Positions 31,124 to 43,832 of a DNA stretch of 64,000 nt are shown piece by piece (the first letter of the stretch is position 1; each line of letters opens with the position of its first letter). A model generated the notes under the pieces. That model ran no database searches. It had not been told where the DNA came from and saw only the letters and a list, made by a program, of their open reading frames with translations. Origin of the DNA: Alisma plantago-aquatica (Eukaryota; Streptophyta; Magnoliopsida; Alismatales; Alismataceae). The stretch spans positions 1,532,288,472 to 1,532,352,471 of the forward strand of contig OY856409.1 in the NCBI GenBank assembly GCA_963693085.1, written 5' to 3'. The translations under genes and the position numbers were made by a program.

Positions 31124-33074
31124 ATACATCTACTACCATGGTGGGAAATGAAGCACATATCGTGGAATCAGGGCACATAACCCATCATCATCAACATCAA
31201 CCTTCATGCATGTTAGATAAGCGTAGCCCTAGAACAAAATAAAGACAAAGGCGACTAAGTCCCATAAACCTGAAGCCTGATAGAGAATGACACACAACCA
31301 AATTCCCAATATTTGAATGTGGGCCAAACCTCATAAATTTGAAACTTGGGTATGGGGCACATAACCTCCATCCTAAAAATAATATGGGCCCATAACCCAA
31401 GAATTAATGCAATTACACTACTCTAGTGCTACTGAATCACATAGGTCATAAAATGTAGAGGCATGTAGAAAGTATAATCAGATTATACAATGTTTCCAAC
31501 ACATAATGGACAACACATACATACTCATGCAAGTGGGCACAAGATATCACATATCAAAAAATAAACATTGACCTCAAAGTTGACACATATCATCAAATAA
31601 GTCCAACTTGCACAAAAGCATAACAAAATATTCTAAAAGAATATCCATGATTACAAGATCAGTAACAAATAAGATAGTTCACATGAACCATGCTTTTCTA
31701 AAGGAAAGAGTAATGTGTAGGCTAACGTCCAAAGGACCAAGAGAAAGAAGAAATATAGGTCAATTTCTCAAGGAAATAATATTTTTTGCAAACATACCTT
31801 AATAATGTGTGTATCGGGTTAGGGTCCACAACCTAGATCCAAACAAAATATATCTTCACCTAATTTCACATTAGATGCAAATCATTAATTGATCATTATA
31901 TTGCAACCCTAAAAAATCACCTTTTTATAAAATTCAAATCAAACTCTAAAAACATCACCAAGTGATTTATTAGATTCTTTTGTTCAAGAAAACGTATATT
32001 TTTATCCAATTTGGAGTTTATATATTAAGTTACATTTATTATGAGTTTGTACATGTATTTTATTCTCCAAAATTCATACTTATAAAAACATTAAAATCAA
32101 ACTCTAAAATTATTTTTATTAGATAAAGAATATTTTTCCAATTCCAAAACATATTTATTTATAATTTTTAGACCAGTAGATTAAAAGATATGATTTTTTC
32201 AAGATGAACCAATCACAAAATTTGGAAAAGCGAAATCAGTAGGGAATTTGCGAGAGATGAAGAGAGGTCGGATGGGCAAGGAGAAACTAATATGAGAGTT
32301 TGGGGAAAACTTCGTTCGTCATTTGTTCATGAAACTAACTATCCGATCATGAAGAACAAGTGCCCGAATTGTTTACCTGAGGTCCAAGTACGCTCCCAAA
32401 ATAAACATGACGTCTAGGAGCGGTGCCGCAAACTCAAACCAAGAACCACATTCGGCTTTGGGTGAAACAACAATTCAAGGAAAAATCTAAGCACAAACAC
32501 TGGCAGCCACACACTCAAGAAAAGATGAAATTGGAATAATAAGAAGTTCACAAAAAAACTAAGGAAGACCAGGGTAGAGGTATTTATAAGTGGGGGTGTG
32601 TGAGAAGTTGTTTCAAAAGACTTGAAAAAAAAGTTTAGGCATTTCTCGAATTCGCCACGTTAGGCTACAAATATGGTATAAGTAGATGCAACATTAAATT
32701 TGCAATCCAAATTAAGTTATTTTGTGAAAATTCCTTAAGAAATGAGGGAGTTATGCTCAGAATATCAGACCTTAGTCTGTGGTTACTATTTATACGGGCT
32801 GGTGTTTCCTAATCCGAATTTTGTAAAGTGTTGATTAAATTATTTTCCTTTTTCTCTCTCTTCAATTGAAGGTACAAACAAGGTCCAAATTAAATGAAAT
32901 TTGATACCTAGCCTAATTAGAACATGTAGAATCTGATTTTGACATTAGTTTTCTCTTTTGGACACATTTGCTACTTTATTTATTTTTTTAAAGTAAATCA
33001 CATTTTCTCTTTCCTAATGCATTGGAGACGTCTAGAATTATCCAAAATCGATGAAACTTCACCAACAAGTTATA
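31124..33074 (-). other. Part of the minus-strand LTR between hAT and solo LTR
   Basis: AT-rich, non-coding. It continues the minus-strand LTR, with its promoter-like TATA (about 32577-32590) and pyrimidine-rich leader. Short ORFs at 31197-31400 and 31608-31802 are unsupported. Confidence 0.45.
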
Positions 33075-33449
33075 TTTAATGTGGTGTCTATCTCAGAAAA
33101 TGAGATCAACGAATGCGGAAGTGATTAATTAGCAATGGAATTACTGAAAATCATTAAAAATTAAAACTTTTTGTAAAGAGATCTACAAACTGTGAAAATC
33201 TTTGTTTAAGAAAACAAGGTAAGTTATATACAAACTAATCCATCATTACATCTCTATAATATTACATCTCAAGGGTTACAAGCATTAATTGCCCTATCAG
33301 TTGTACAAGGAAAGATACAAACATCTTGAGGTATTAAGCTAAAATCTCAGATATATATTAAACATATACTAACTCCTAGGACCTGAGAGTACATACACGA
33401 CACATAGGACATTCTATATACAAGACTCGACAGACAATTTCTCCACCTG

Positions 33450-33522
33450 AGGATCACTGTTGTCCCTGCTGTTGCTGCTGCTGCTGTTGGTGCTGCTGCT
33501 GTTGCTGCTCACCCACTGATGG
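33450..33522 (-). repeat. CAG/CAA trinucleotide repeat in solo LTR B
   Basis: On the minus strand CAGCAG...CAACAG runs for about 20 triplets, which would read as poly-Gln in one frame. No larger ORF surrounds it. Confidence 0.75.
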
Positions 33523-34914
33523 GTTTCATCGTGCTCGACGTCTACCTAAAACGTTGAATCCCACATGGGTGAGACAATTGAATAATTGTCCCAGTGAGTG
33601 TTATAAATCTCCGCCAGAAGCATTGTTATTGCAACAATGGAATAACATTGAGAAGTAGAGCTATAAATATTCAACAATAGGTAAAACATTATATAAGCTA
33701 TGTAGAACAATATTTCATAAGCAATCATTCCAATTATAACTTGATTGAATGACAAGACATATATCAATAAGGAATATGAAGAACATGTATACTAGTTATT
33801 CAACTAGAGCACTATAAACAATGTATCATTAATCATTGTTTCTTGTAGTTTAACCTAAGCAATTATGCTATACAGCTGATTACATTTTCCAAACATATTT
33901 ATGCCCTGAGGAGATGAGTTACAACACTCATACTCCAACCGAACATTACGAAATCACAATCGGTACCATACATAGGTCATAAGAAGAGCCAGATTCCTAT
34001 GACCTCATCTTCCTCAGTCAGTGTGAGGAACAACATGTAGGACATCTTGTGTCTCTGCCATAATAGCTTTCTAGGGTATTTTGGCAACTTCGCTATTAGA
34101 GTTACAATGGGGTGTTGTACTCTCTTCGCCATCGATGGATTTCTTGTTTATCTCTCATTGATGCAAAATTAACAACATCATCGGGAGATTAGTGATACAT
34201 CATCCCAGCATAAATATATAATGAAGGATTGAGAGACTAAATGTACATCTCACATCAGTTCCCAAATTAGGACGTAAGGATATTCACGTACATAACCCCT
34301 ACATACTCAAAAGTATGCTCTCCAGGAGTTCCCTTAGGAAAACATGTTTCATCATAATTTAACTTTTGACAATGATGGGTCTATGTTCAGGGCTCTACAT
34401 GATATCATTATACTTGATTATTTAAGTACATTATGACATTCTTTTAGCATCAGACATTTTTCCAATATAAACCAATAAGACAAATGCTATAAAGAAAGAG
34501 TACTAATTGTATCAAGTTCATATCACATATTGTTAACATTGGGATGTCAATCCCTAACCATCTCATCATTGTGATTCAGGAATATGGGTGTTAAAACCCT
34601 CAAATCATCAGAACACTTGTTACCAAGTAGCATATTGCCATCAAGTCATTTAACAACATGAACATGATTACAACAATGCAGATATTTCTCATGGCTCATA
34701 CAATTTATCGATCTCATATGTTACCTATAACTAGGAAACATAGCATATTGTTACTTTCAAAGCTTATAAAGTGCTTTCAATGAATATGGCATCATCACCC
34801 TTACCTGGCTATGCTCACTTCTTTATAAAAACCTGCATGACTAACACAATTGATAACATGCAGATTATATCTATATCAGCACAATACAAATTATTTCCAA
34901 GTCAAGTATAGAAC

Positions 34915-35036
34915 ACCACGGTCGTGTAGCTAAGATCGGTCGTGCAAGGGGAAGCCACCACTGTCGTGCTACCGTGCACGTTCGTTCTAAAGAAGATTAC
35001 CACGACCGTTTTACATCACCACGACTGGTTTCTAGG
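34915..35036. repeat. CACGGTCGTG motif cluster in solo LTR B
   Basis: About six motifs of the CACGGTCGTG / CACGACCG type occur within 120 bp, matching the Athila and CACTA motif. Function unknown. Confidence 0.6.
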
Positions 35037-35037
35037 G

Positions 35038-35322
35038 TTAGGGTTTCTTATTCAATTGAATTAGGGTTATCCAACCCCTTTAGGTTAAAAAGGCATAGTG
35101 ATTCCTCATTTCATAATTCAATCATAGAATTTCATGCTTAAAAGCATAACTCAGAATTAGGGTTTACTTTTTATATCATCACATTTCCCTAGATTAGGGT
35201 TTACTATTCACATTACATCACATTACCCTAGATTAGGGTTTACTATTCACATTTATTAGGATTACTTCCATTAATACCCTCAAATTAGGGTTAAGATTCA
35301 TTAACCATCATAATTAGGGTTT
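35038..35322 (-). promoter_or_regulatory. Cluster of five telo-box motifs in solo LTR B
   Basis: TTAGGGTTT (minus AAACCCTAA) is present at 35038-35046, 35157-35165, 35194-35202, 35233-35241 and 35314-35322, plus near-matches. The telo-box is a known plant cis-element bound by TRB and other factors and linked to PRC2 recruitment. Activity here is untested. Confidence 0.6.
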
Positions 35323-35714
35323 TCATGATCTCACTATGAAGGATCATACCCTAATTAGATATATTCATACATATTGGAAGTTTATTACTTGACTATCGTT
35401 CATATAAGAAGTCCTCTCTCTCCTCTTTCTATAAGATGATGTTTGCATCACCTTTGATTTGGACTAAGTCAATTCAACACTAACATCATGGGTTGTGTCA
35501 TTACTATTGTGGTCATTAAGGTTCACTTGATTAAAGGGTATTGGTCACTCTGTCCCATCAAGGTACCTTTGTAATGATCACCGCTGATTATAACATGCAT
35601 TAATCAACTAATTACTTGGTCTCTTAATCACTTTAGGTATCTATGAGGTTTATGTTAATCAACCACTAAACCATTTGGACCACTAAGGCATCAAATGATC
35701 TTGACCTTTCTAGA

Positions 35715-37025
35715 CCTCAAACGGTATTACACACTAAACCCCCAAACGGTCTTGGACAGACCTTGAAACCATTTGGTGTTGAAGACCGTTTGGTCTTGTT
35801 GACTTTTGAAACCGCATGGACATAACCGACCTTGAAACCGCATGAGATCAAACAGTTTGAGATCGTTTGGTCCCAAACGGTCTTGAGACCATTTGGTCCC
35901 AAATGGTCTTGAGACCGTTTGGACCCAAAGAATCTTGAGACCGTTTGGTCCAAACCACCTCAAAACCGCATGGACCAAAAAGTGTCTCAACCACTTCAAT
36001 GGAGTTAGGGTTTCCAATGTTGAACCCCTCAATCAACCATGCACAACCAATCATCAATTGAGTTAATTAGGTCAATTATCAACTGATTTGAAACTCAATT
36101 GACCCTTAATTTATCATCAATTAGGACTTGGATCAATTGGATTAGGGATTGGAATCGATTACTCTTCAACATACATCAATGTGAGTCTAATTGATTTGAA
36201 ACCATTGAACCATCATTCAATTGGGTCATGACCTGACCCCAAACAGTCTTGGGATCGTTTGGAGGTCCTCAAAACGGTCTTGAGACTGTTTTCTCAAGTC
36301 AATATCAAAAACCAACTCAACTAATTAAGGTTTGGCTCATTGGATTGATCACTAGGTCAACAACCGATTGCACTTCAGCTAATTGCCTTTAAATCTTTAA
36401 CCACTTAACCATAGTCAACCGTAGACCTCCAAACGGTATTAGGTGACCCCCAAACGGTATTGGGATTGTTTGGATATCCTCTAAAAGGTCTTGAGACCGT
36501 TTTCCCATTATTTCATCAAAAACCAAGTCATTCAATTAAGGTTTGAACTCTAGGTTTGGTCTCCAAACCAGCAATCAATTATTCATCAACTTGATATCAT
36601 TGGACCCTCAATTGGTCAACCCTACTTAACCCTAGACCTAAAAACGGTCTTGGGTAATCACAAAACAGTCTTGAGACCGTTTGGGTGATCCCCAAATGGT
36701 TTTGAAACCGTTTGGGCCATTAAGCCAAGCTTCAACATAATACTATTATTGAAATCAACAATTGACCCGATTAGGGTTTTGATGATTGTTGGACTTTCAA
36801 TTAATGAACCACTTGGAATTAATTGATGATTTTTGGTAGGTAATTAATCTACATTATTCTCAACAGTTATCCAAATGGTCAACGCCTGGTCAACGCATCC
36901 AAATGGTCTTGGACCATTTGCTTCCATGCGTTCTTGTGAAACTGTTTGCATTCAAACAATTTGAAACTGTTTGCTCCAAACGGTTTGGCAAACCGTTTGC
37001 TAAAGTTGGGAGACCGTTTGTTAAA
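35715..37025. repeat. AAACGGTCT-TG-AGACCGTTT palindrome cluster in solo LTR B
   Basis: There are dozens of AAACGGTC and GACCGTTT half-sites, often paired as 9-bp arms with a 2-bp spacer. The densest block at 35715-35975 shows about a 25-bp period (35875, 35900, 35912, 35939 and so on). Further groups lie at 36235-36300, 36430-36510, 36640-36715 and 36895-37020. Three ORFs here (35717-35953, 35727-36032, 35848-36057) are shadows of this repeat. Confidence 0.75.
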
Positions 37026-38973
37026 GTTAATTCTTGGATAAACATAGGAATTAATGTCATCTTCTTCTACCTATGTTCAACCAAGAACATGGGCTGTTCT
37101 TCACGGAAAAGATAGGAAGAACACACAAAGGTGTCTAAAGAAGAAATATAAGCAACAATTCTAGGAAAGAAGGATGCAAAAGCAAAGTTTAAGGGTTTAG
37201 AGTTATAAAACCCGCCTATAGGACTGATCTAGAGCTCCAAGCTTCGTATATTTAATGGTGAATGAAGCTTTAGTGGTTGTCCAAGGTCCGTTCTTCAAGT
37301 TTTGTATGGAGAAGATGGCTAGAAAGAAGAATCGTGTGAAAAACACCAATAAACCAACCTTGTTTTAGGGTTTCCACCATGAATTCGAGTTAGATGGTGA
37401 TCAACACTTAACAAGTCAGCTTGGTAATCCTTCCTCTGCTCTAGAGCTCCTTCTTGGTCGGCCAAAGCAAGAAGATAAGGGAAGGAACTAAGGGAAACAA
37501 TCCCTTGCTTTGTTGATCAGGGTTCCTTTATATATTTATGGGTATTTTCAAGGAAAAAGGAAAGAGATAGATATTTTATTTTATTTCCCAAACATATCCA
37601 CCAAGGTTTCCTCCATCCTTGTCCACGTTTCCTACTTCTATCTTTATGCAAAACTCCTCCATTATCCAAGATTAATTGGAAAAGAACTAACACCTTAAAG
37701 AGGGGTATAATAATACCCACCTTTATTGGATATTGCTTAATATATTATTAGTGTGAGTAGTTTCCACTTCTACCATGATCATTCAAATGAGGCGCCCCTC
37801 CCATTTTCTTTGATATAATTGATGGAAAGAAATACGAGAGATCCTCTAGAGGGTATATTTTACATTTTGATCCCTAGGTTTTGGGAAAATTGCACTTTAC
37901 ACCAAAACTAGGTTTTAAGGCACCAAGATTGCTCTACAAGCTATATCTTGGTGCTCAAGCTTGTCGAATCCATAGCACTACATCATATACATTCTTATGA
38001 GGTCTCAATATCATAGGAACATATTAACATGTGCAATTTGCAAGTTGACCCTTCTATCTGGGTAATTTGCACTTTAGTCCAAAATTAACAAAACAATGTT
38101 GCAACATTATTCAAAAAGGACTGAAATAGAAATATAGGTTCCTCAAAAGCCTTAATTACATTTCAAAAGCTAAACACAAGCATATAATTACTTAATTAAG
38201 CAAAACTCCTAGGGTTAGTACATAACCCAGGTCAGGGATGTTACATTTAATGTGTTGGATATGAATTTACCATCAATGTCATATGTTGGAGTTGTTTGAG
38301 AATTTATTTAATATTTTGAAGGTTCTACATACTCTCTCCTGATTTCATCTTTTAATTAAACATTTTCCAAATTGGATGAGAATTCACCCAAATGTTATAT
38401 TTATAGGTAGATTATGAATACAAAATTATTTTCCTTTTTATGATTCATTTATTATTTTATTGGATATTTAGGGGGATCTTCTCTATCCAAAATGAATTAA
38501 ATTAACTATTATTATGTAAATAATGTGAAACTTGACTCCCAAGGAAATTGGGACCCAAAGAACACAATTTTAACTTAAATTTCACTTTTGGGGTTTCCTT
38601 TTAATGAATTATGTCATAATCAATATTTTTGGCCATTAATCTCGCATTATTACTTAGGTTATCATATTTTTTCACTATTATCATTATTGCTCATCCATTT
38701 ATGTTCCACAACTTAACATTATTACCAAAAGAATTATGTGTGATTACTTGCATGAAATTGTATATAATTCATTATTATCTCATGTGACATATTTTATTCA
38801 TTTATTATTGGCTTAAGATTAAAATGAGAGCATTAGGTTACATTAGGGTGATTTATTCATGCATTAGCTTATTAGGTTTGCACCAAACATATTTTATATC
38901 TAACCCCAACCTTGCTTGGCTAAACCAAAAAGATCAAACTTCTAGGGTAGGGTTCCATATCTGGTATGTTACA

Positions 38974-39002
38974 ACACTCCACCCCTTAAAAGAATTTCAT
39001 CC
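38974..39002 (-). other. Minus-strand polypurine tract of the split gypsy element
   Basis: On the minus strand GGATGAAATTCTTTTAAGGG is followed by GTGGAGTG and then TGTAACATACC. It parallels the gypsy A tract at 16941-16967 and orients this element to the minus strand. Confidence 0.78.
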
Positions 39003-40542
39003 TTAAATCTATTGATCCAAACATCAATAACCAACCACTCTCCAACCCTTAAAAGGATTAACCTAACAAGTCAAACTAAGAAACGTTTAGGGTTACCCAC
39101 ATGTCTTTTAGTTGCGGATGTTTTAGCGATATATGTTTTCATGTATCCAATTAACTAGTCAAAACCATCTAGGGTTGAGCTTTAGATCCTCATGTCTCTA
39201 ACCTAACAACCCTAAGATCTAAAAATTCATAGGATACAAGGGTAGGTAAACTACACGTTTATATCATCCCACATATTATTAGTCTCATTCCAACATCATA
39301 ACTACGGTTTTTGGATCACTAATTCTAGGGTTTCTCTATCAGAGCTTCATAACTCACCTCATTGTGACTTAGCTGAAGAAAAATTCGATGAAATCCAAAA
39401 AATTTTATACATATACTAGTATAATTGAAAATATATTTTTCTTCAAAAAAACATGCGATAAGAAACAAATATGAACTCAAAATCAATACGGAAACCAAGT
39501 CACAATTTATCCATAACAAGGTATTCTTAACCTACTACTTCCTCATAACCTAATTGTATCCTCAACTCACACAACCAAATTGTATGATATTATATACCAT
39601 TTCGATCAGAAAAACATCACCTTACTAATGAGGCTAATGACTTCTTCGGAAGCTGCATGTTTCATATTTGATTTACTAAAGACGTATCCTTTGTGATAAT
39701 ATGCTTACTAATTAACCTCAATCATTCTTATCTTGTATTCGTTATGAACCCTAACTACTCTAATCCACAAAATCAGTAATCCTTAATTCACTTTTATCGT
39801 TCTTGATGTTTTGGGCCACCTAGTGCACTTTAGTGCTAATCTTGACCTCCTATGGCTATGCTTGCCCTAAAATGGCCCATTTATGTGCATACATGATATG
39901 ACTTGATCAAGTTTGAGTGTTTGGATTAATTTGTAGTAATCTAATATTTTAATATAGAAATTGGTAAACTATATGTTGTTTTGTTACATGAGAAGTTAAG
40001 ATATTATGATAAGTGGTTCATGTTTGATTAATGGGACCTCATGTACCACTTTTGCGCTTTGACATGATCTAGCTCAACTAGTTTGTTTCTATGCGATAAA
40101 AGTGACTTCTATGAAAATGTCTTGCTCTACTTAGATCAAGTCAGTAGAAACATCATGCTATTTAGAATCAATACATACATGTTTGATACTAGGAGTTGAT
40201 GTTGATACTTGTGCTAGCTATGTAGAATCAATACATACATGTTTAGAACTTTGGAAATTATGTTTGAACTTAGTGAAACCCATATGTAGGGAAGCATCCA
40301 CATGATTTATATGATGTTTAGATTACCAATACTCTTTTAATCTAAAACCCCACGTTATATCTTATGCATCCTAGGTACTCTGGGACTGGACCATCACTAG
40401 AGATCTTATCATAACTTGGTCACTACTCACAAGGTATGTTTTTCTCTTGACCCTATTATGTGGCTTGCTTGTATGTATTCTCATATGAATGCTTGGCTAC
40501 GTACTTACTTGTTTGAGTTGTGGTTCCTATCAATACTACTTT
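39003..40542 (-). other. Gypsy interior remnant, unassigned
   Basis: AT-rich and stop-rich; presumably interior sequence upstream of the minus-strand polypurine tract. No pol motif was recognised in any frame. Confidence 0.35.
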
Positions 40543-43500
40543 TGTAATGACCTAACTATCTGTGTCCCCCAATTTAGGAAAGATCTTCATGTTGAAAGCC
40601 ATTACCTATATTCCCTAGGATTTAGACTTAGTAAATAATAAATAATTGCAAATAATTTCATTTATTCCAATTTTTTTTTACAAAATTTACAATGATATTC
40701 TTCATAAAACTAATACATATTGAGAAGAAGTAACTAAAACTATCTAATCCTCCTACATATATTTAATTCCTTCAATGGATTTTATCTTTATTATCATGTT
40801 TGTATCTTGTGTATCGACTACCTAAAACACTAACAAACAAAACGCAATCAGTATATTTCTATACTGGTATGTGGGTTCAACCAATAATCACAAGTACATA
40901 CAATCAACTATCAATTATTTGCACATAAGAACATGTATTTTCTTTCATATACTAACCCACATCTGGTCTACTATCTCAGATGTATCCACTATCCATCATT
41001 GGACTTATGTGTGTTACCCTTTGTTCAATATAACCTAGGGTTCAGATTATCATTATTTATTGTATGTGATACTCATAGGGACTTTAGAATTTGCATGAAA
41101 TAAATAAACATCCAACATATATAATTCATTCAATCTTTTAGGAACCTCAACAAACATCAAAAGTCAATACATGTGATCATAAGTGTAACCACGAACCTCA
41201 ATGGTGAGCCAAGTAGATTATCATATGACTATAATTCATACATATTGTCCAAGAAATAAGAAAATCAAGAAATCCACATTTAGTCTGCATGGATATAAAT
41301 CCTAAAGTGTCACCAAACGTGTTTATCACATTAAACCCTACTCGGCCCTAATCTAGGGTTTAGGGTTTCTTTAGTTTCGACTTATCATCAGGGTTATGTT
41401 TAGTATTCCAAATCCCATGTTCATTAATTTAATATATTAAGAAACCTAATTCAATTGATGTGTATCCATGATAATCAAATCTACCATACTCCTTTATTAT
41501 GAACACTTTGATTGGATTAACTTCAAAAATCATTATAGCAAGATATGGTCTTTAACCCTAATTGTACATATATATTGTTGTTCACATTGGAAACCCTAAC
41601 TATGCATCATCATTGTCATTTTCATCTAGATTTATCATCTTATTCAACAATATCAATTATTTTCACAAAATAAAGGCTTTTTAAGGTTATCGACATTTTA
41701 ATACCCAAAACTAGGTCATCCATGTGCTAATCACTACTTTATCATGTATAGAACTAAGAATTATAAACATAATTAAAGTCTCAAATTATTTTACTTGGAT
41801 TCCTCTCATTTTTTCAATCAAATTCATATATAATTTTGCTAGATTTTGACAACACTAGCATTTCATATAAATTAATCAAAAGAAGCACATTTAACTTACC
41901 CATGGGACATGTGGTGCCTTGCCATTGACTGACACTAACAGAGCCCAGTGTCATGCTGGTTGTGGTTCATTTAGGTGGTTTAGTACTAGACTGGCCAACA
42001 GTTGGTTTATTTGGCTGAACCATGACTATCTATAGGACTGAGCTGTTTTCCTCTTCAAACATTCTCGTACGCCCACCACGTAGAACATCATCTCCAACAT
42101 CAATGTGGATGGGGCACCAATTTGTAGCGATGCCTTTGAAGGTGGTGAATGGTCTATGCTCAGTGTCCCATAATGTGGATCCTCCCTTGACATGATTTGG
42201 CCCTAGAAGCTGCCAAGAAGAATACCATAGCACCGCCACGATGAAAAGTTGAGGGCTAGGCCTATCATAAGGCATTCTCATATCGACGCTCGTTCAAGGC
42301 CACCCAACATCCTCTAATGATTGTATGTGAGTCGTCTAGATGACTCAGGGTGATGTGTCTGGAGATGATACTTTCCTCAGGAAACCCAGTTGTTGCACAA
42401 CCTAAAAGAAGGTGGGAGATGTCAAGGAAGACCTTATGCGGATGGCCCTCGCCCAACCCTAAGTACCTACTGCAAGTCACCACTACCTTGTAGGGAAGAA
42501 AGGAGGAGTATGGCATGCATGGTTGTTTTCTGTCAAGGTCATTCAAGCCCTTCAAGCCACGCCTCAAGACTAGATCCTAAGCATGCCACTCAACCGTCAT
42601 GCTGAGGAGAAGGAAAAAGGGAGGGGAAAAGAGTAGGTACAGTTGGTGTTTGGTGATGGATACCATCATATCCATATTCGGCAAACCCTAGGTTGCATGT
42701 ATGTAGTAAGGTAAAGAGGAAGGTGATGATCTGATGGATGGCCAGCAATGTGGAACATGTACAACCATTCGATCGAGGTCCAGAGTTGACCATGCTATCG
42801 ATCTGCTAGCTATAATTGTTCACATCCTTGGGCCAAGCTTCTTGTTGGGCCTCTCATCCAAGCTCCCTCTACTCATCCCTCTCGCTCGATGCCCTGGTCA
42901 GGTGCCTCTATTTCCCTGTGCGAGAATGGGGGAGAGATAGGGGACGGCGCCCCAACCTCCCCGATGGTCTGCTGCACCCATGACAAACTAAAAAGAAGTA
43001 GGTCGGAGGTCAGTGGGGGGCGTCGTGCTTGTTGGAAGCGAATTTGGTGTTGAGGGTTCCTGGATGGCTATTGGTATCTCCCCAAGGTGGTTTCAGGTGG
43101 AAGCAGCAAGAAGGCAGGAGGGACGTTGGCATAAGAGGAAAAAGGAGGAAGCAAAAGATGGTTGGCGGCCGGGGCAACCGAGATCAAAAGGAAGATGAGG
43201 TGAAAGTGGTGAAAGGAGTAGTGTTAGGGTTCTCAACAACCCCATTGCCAAATCTGGATTGAAACCGGAGAGGTTTCTCCCAGTCGCATACTCGTTTCCT
43301 GAAGAGGAAGAGAAAGAGTGAACTAAGAAATTGGGTCATCATATTAAAAGACCACGATGGTCTTCTCAAGATATGAGGGTGGTGAATATCCTTGCCCATT
43401 TACCCCAGATAGGTTGTACAAATGAGCCATGGGAAAAAGGTCCCAAGAAGCTAAAAATCTAAATAAAATTGATCAAAACATGTGCAAATCGAGCTACTTT

Positions 43501-43832
43501 TAAATGATCATCTCTTGTGTTAGGAGCCTTCGTTTGAGGTGATTTTTGTGTCGTTGAATTTATAAATGAGTCCACTGCAATGTGGTACATATTAGAAAGA
43601 CAAAAGATCATTTTGTTGAGGTTCAAAATTAGATGCAATAAGGTGACATGATATTGCAAGATATTTAGTTTAAAAATAGAAATTTAAGTCACGCATTGCG
43701 AAATTGACCATTGTAGTTGCCAAATTGGAACAACACAACTATCAAATAATGAAACTTATATCAAATTGAGTAAGAGATACTTGATGAGAGAGGTGTACAA
43801 TAGAGGAGAGAGAGAAAATTGAGGTTGTCACA
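40543..43832 (-). repeat. Probable minus-strand gypsy-type LTR (tentative limits)
   Basis: The lower edge TGTAATGACC (minus ...GGTCATTACA) and the upper edge GGTTGTCACA (minus TGTGACAACC) look like LTR ends. The internal order resembles LTR B in minus orientation: GC-rich leader 43400-42030, telo-box-like AAACCCTAAACCCTAG at about 41345, GTTTTAGGTAGTCGA at about 40820, and an AATAAATG tail. Flanking 5-mers do not match (ACTTT versus AGCGG), so it may be a composite. Confidence 0.35.
42030..43260. other. GC-richer stretch with short overlapping ORFs, unrecognised
   Basis: Base composition is clearly richer in G and C than the neighbours, with several 60-100-codon ORFs on both strands (e.g. 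minus 42030-42281 and 42265-42567, plus 43029-43262). None resembles a family I know. It may be the leader of the surrounding LTR or a captured host fragment. Confidence 0.3.

Larger units (their letters stand above)
33080..38245 (-). mobile_element. Solo LTR B (gypsy-type, about 5.2 kb)
   Basis: TGTGGTGTC...GATGTTACA on the plus strand (minus: TGTAACATCCC...GACACCACA) is flanked by identical 5-bp target duplications TTTAA at 33075-33079 and 38246-38250. No second LTR or interior is visible between, so it is an excised element reduced to one LTR. Minus orientation follows from the TGTAACATCCC start, TATA-like CATAAATATATAAAGG at about 37527-37541 and TTTTAGGTAGACG near its 3' end. It contains several motif clusters annotated separately. 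Confidence 0.88.
30382..38973 (-). repeat. Minus-strand gypsy 3' LTR, split by a hAT element and a solo LTR
   Basis: On the minus strand a polypurine tract (38977-39002) is followed by TGTAACATACC (38973 downward). The sequence is interrupted at 38250/38246 by solo LTR B and resumes below 33079. It probably ends at about 30382 (minus ...AAAAAGTCA). A minus-strand TATA box lies at about 32577-32590 (CTTATAAATACC), and a leader with GGTAAAC donor near 32370. Lower boundary and continuity are inferred from the nested insertions. Confidence 0.55.

Noticed and set aside
33450..33522. Poly-glutamine protein
   Set aside because: The CAG/CAA run has no extended ORF around it and lies in a solo LTR.
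35038..35322. Interstitial telomere
   Set aside because: TTAGGGTTT motifs are separated by unrelated sequence and are not in a continuous TTTAGGG tandem run.
35717..36057. Three minus-strand ORFs with repeating residues
   Set aside because: They are three frames of the same AAACGGTC/GACCGTTT repeat field and do not code a recognisable protein.
40543..43832. Solo LTR with target duplication
   Set aside because: Ends look LTR-like but flanking 5-mers ACTTT and AGCGG differ, so only a tentative LTR call is kept.
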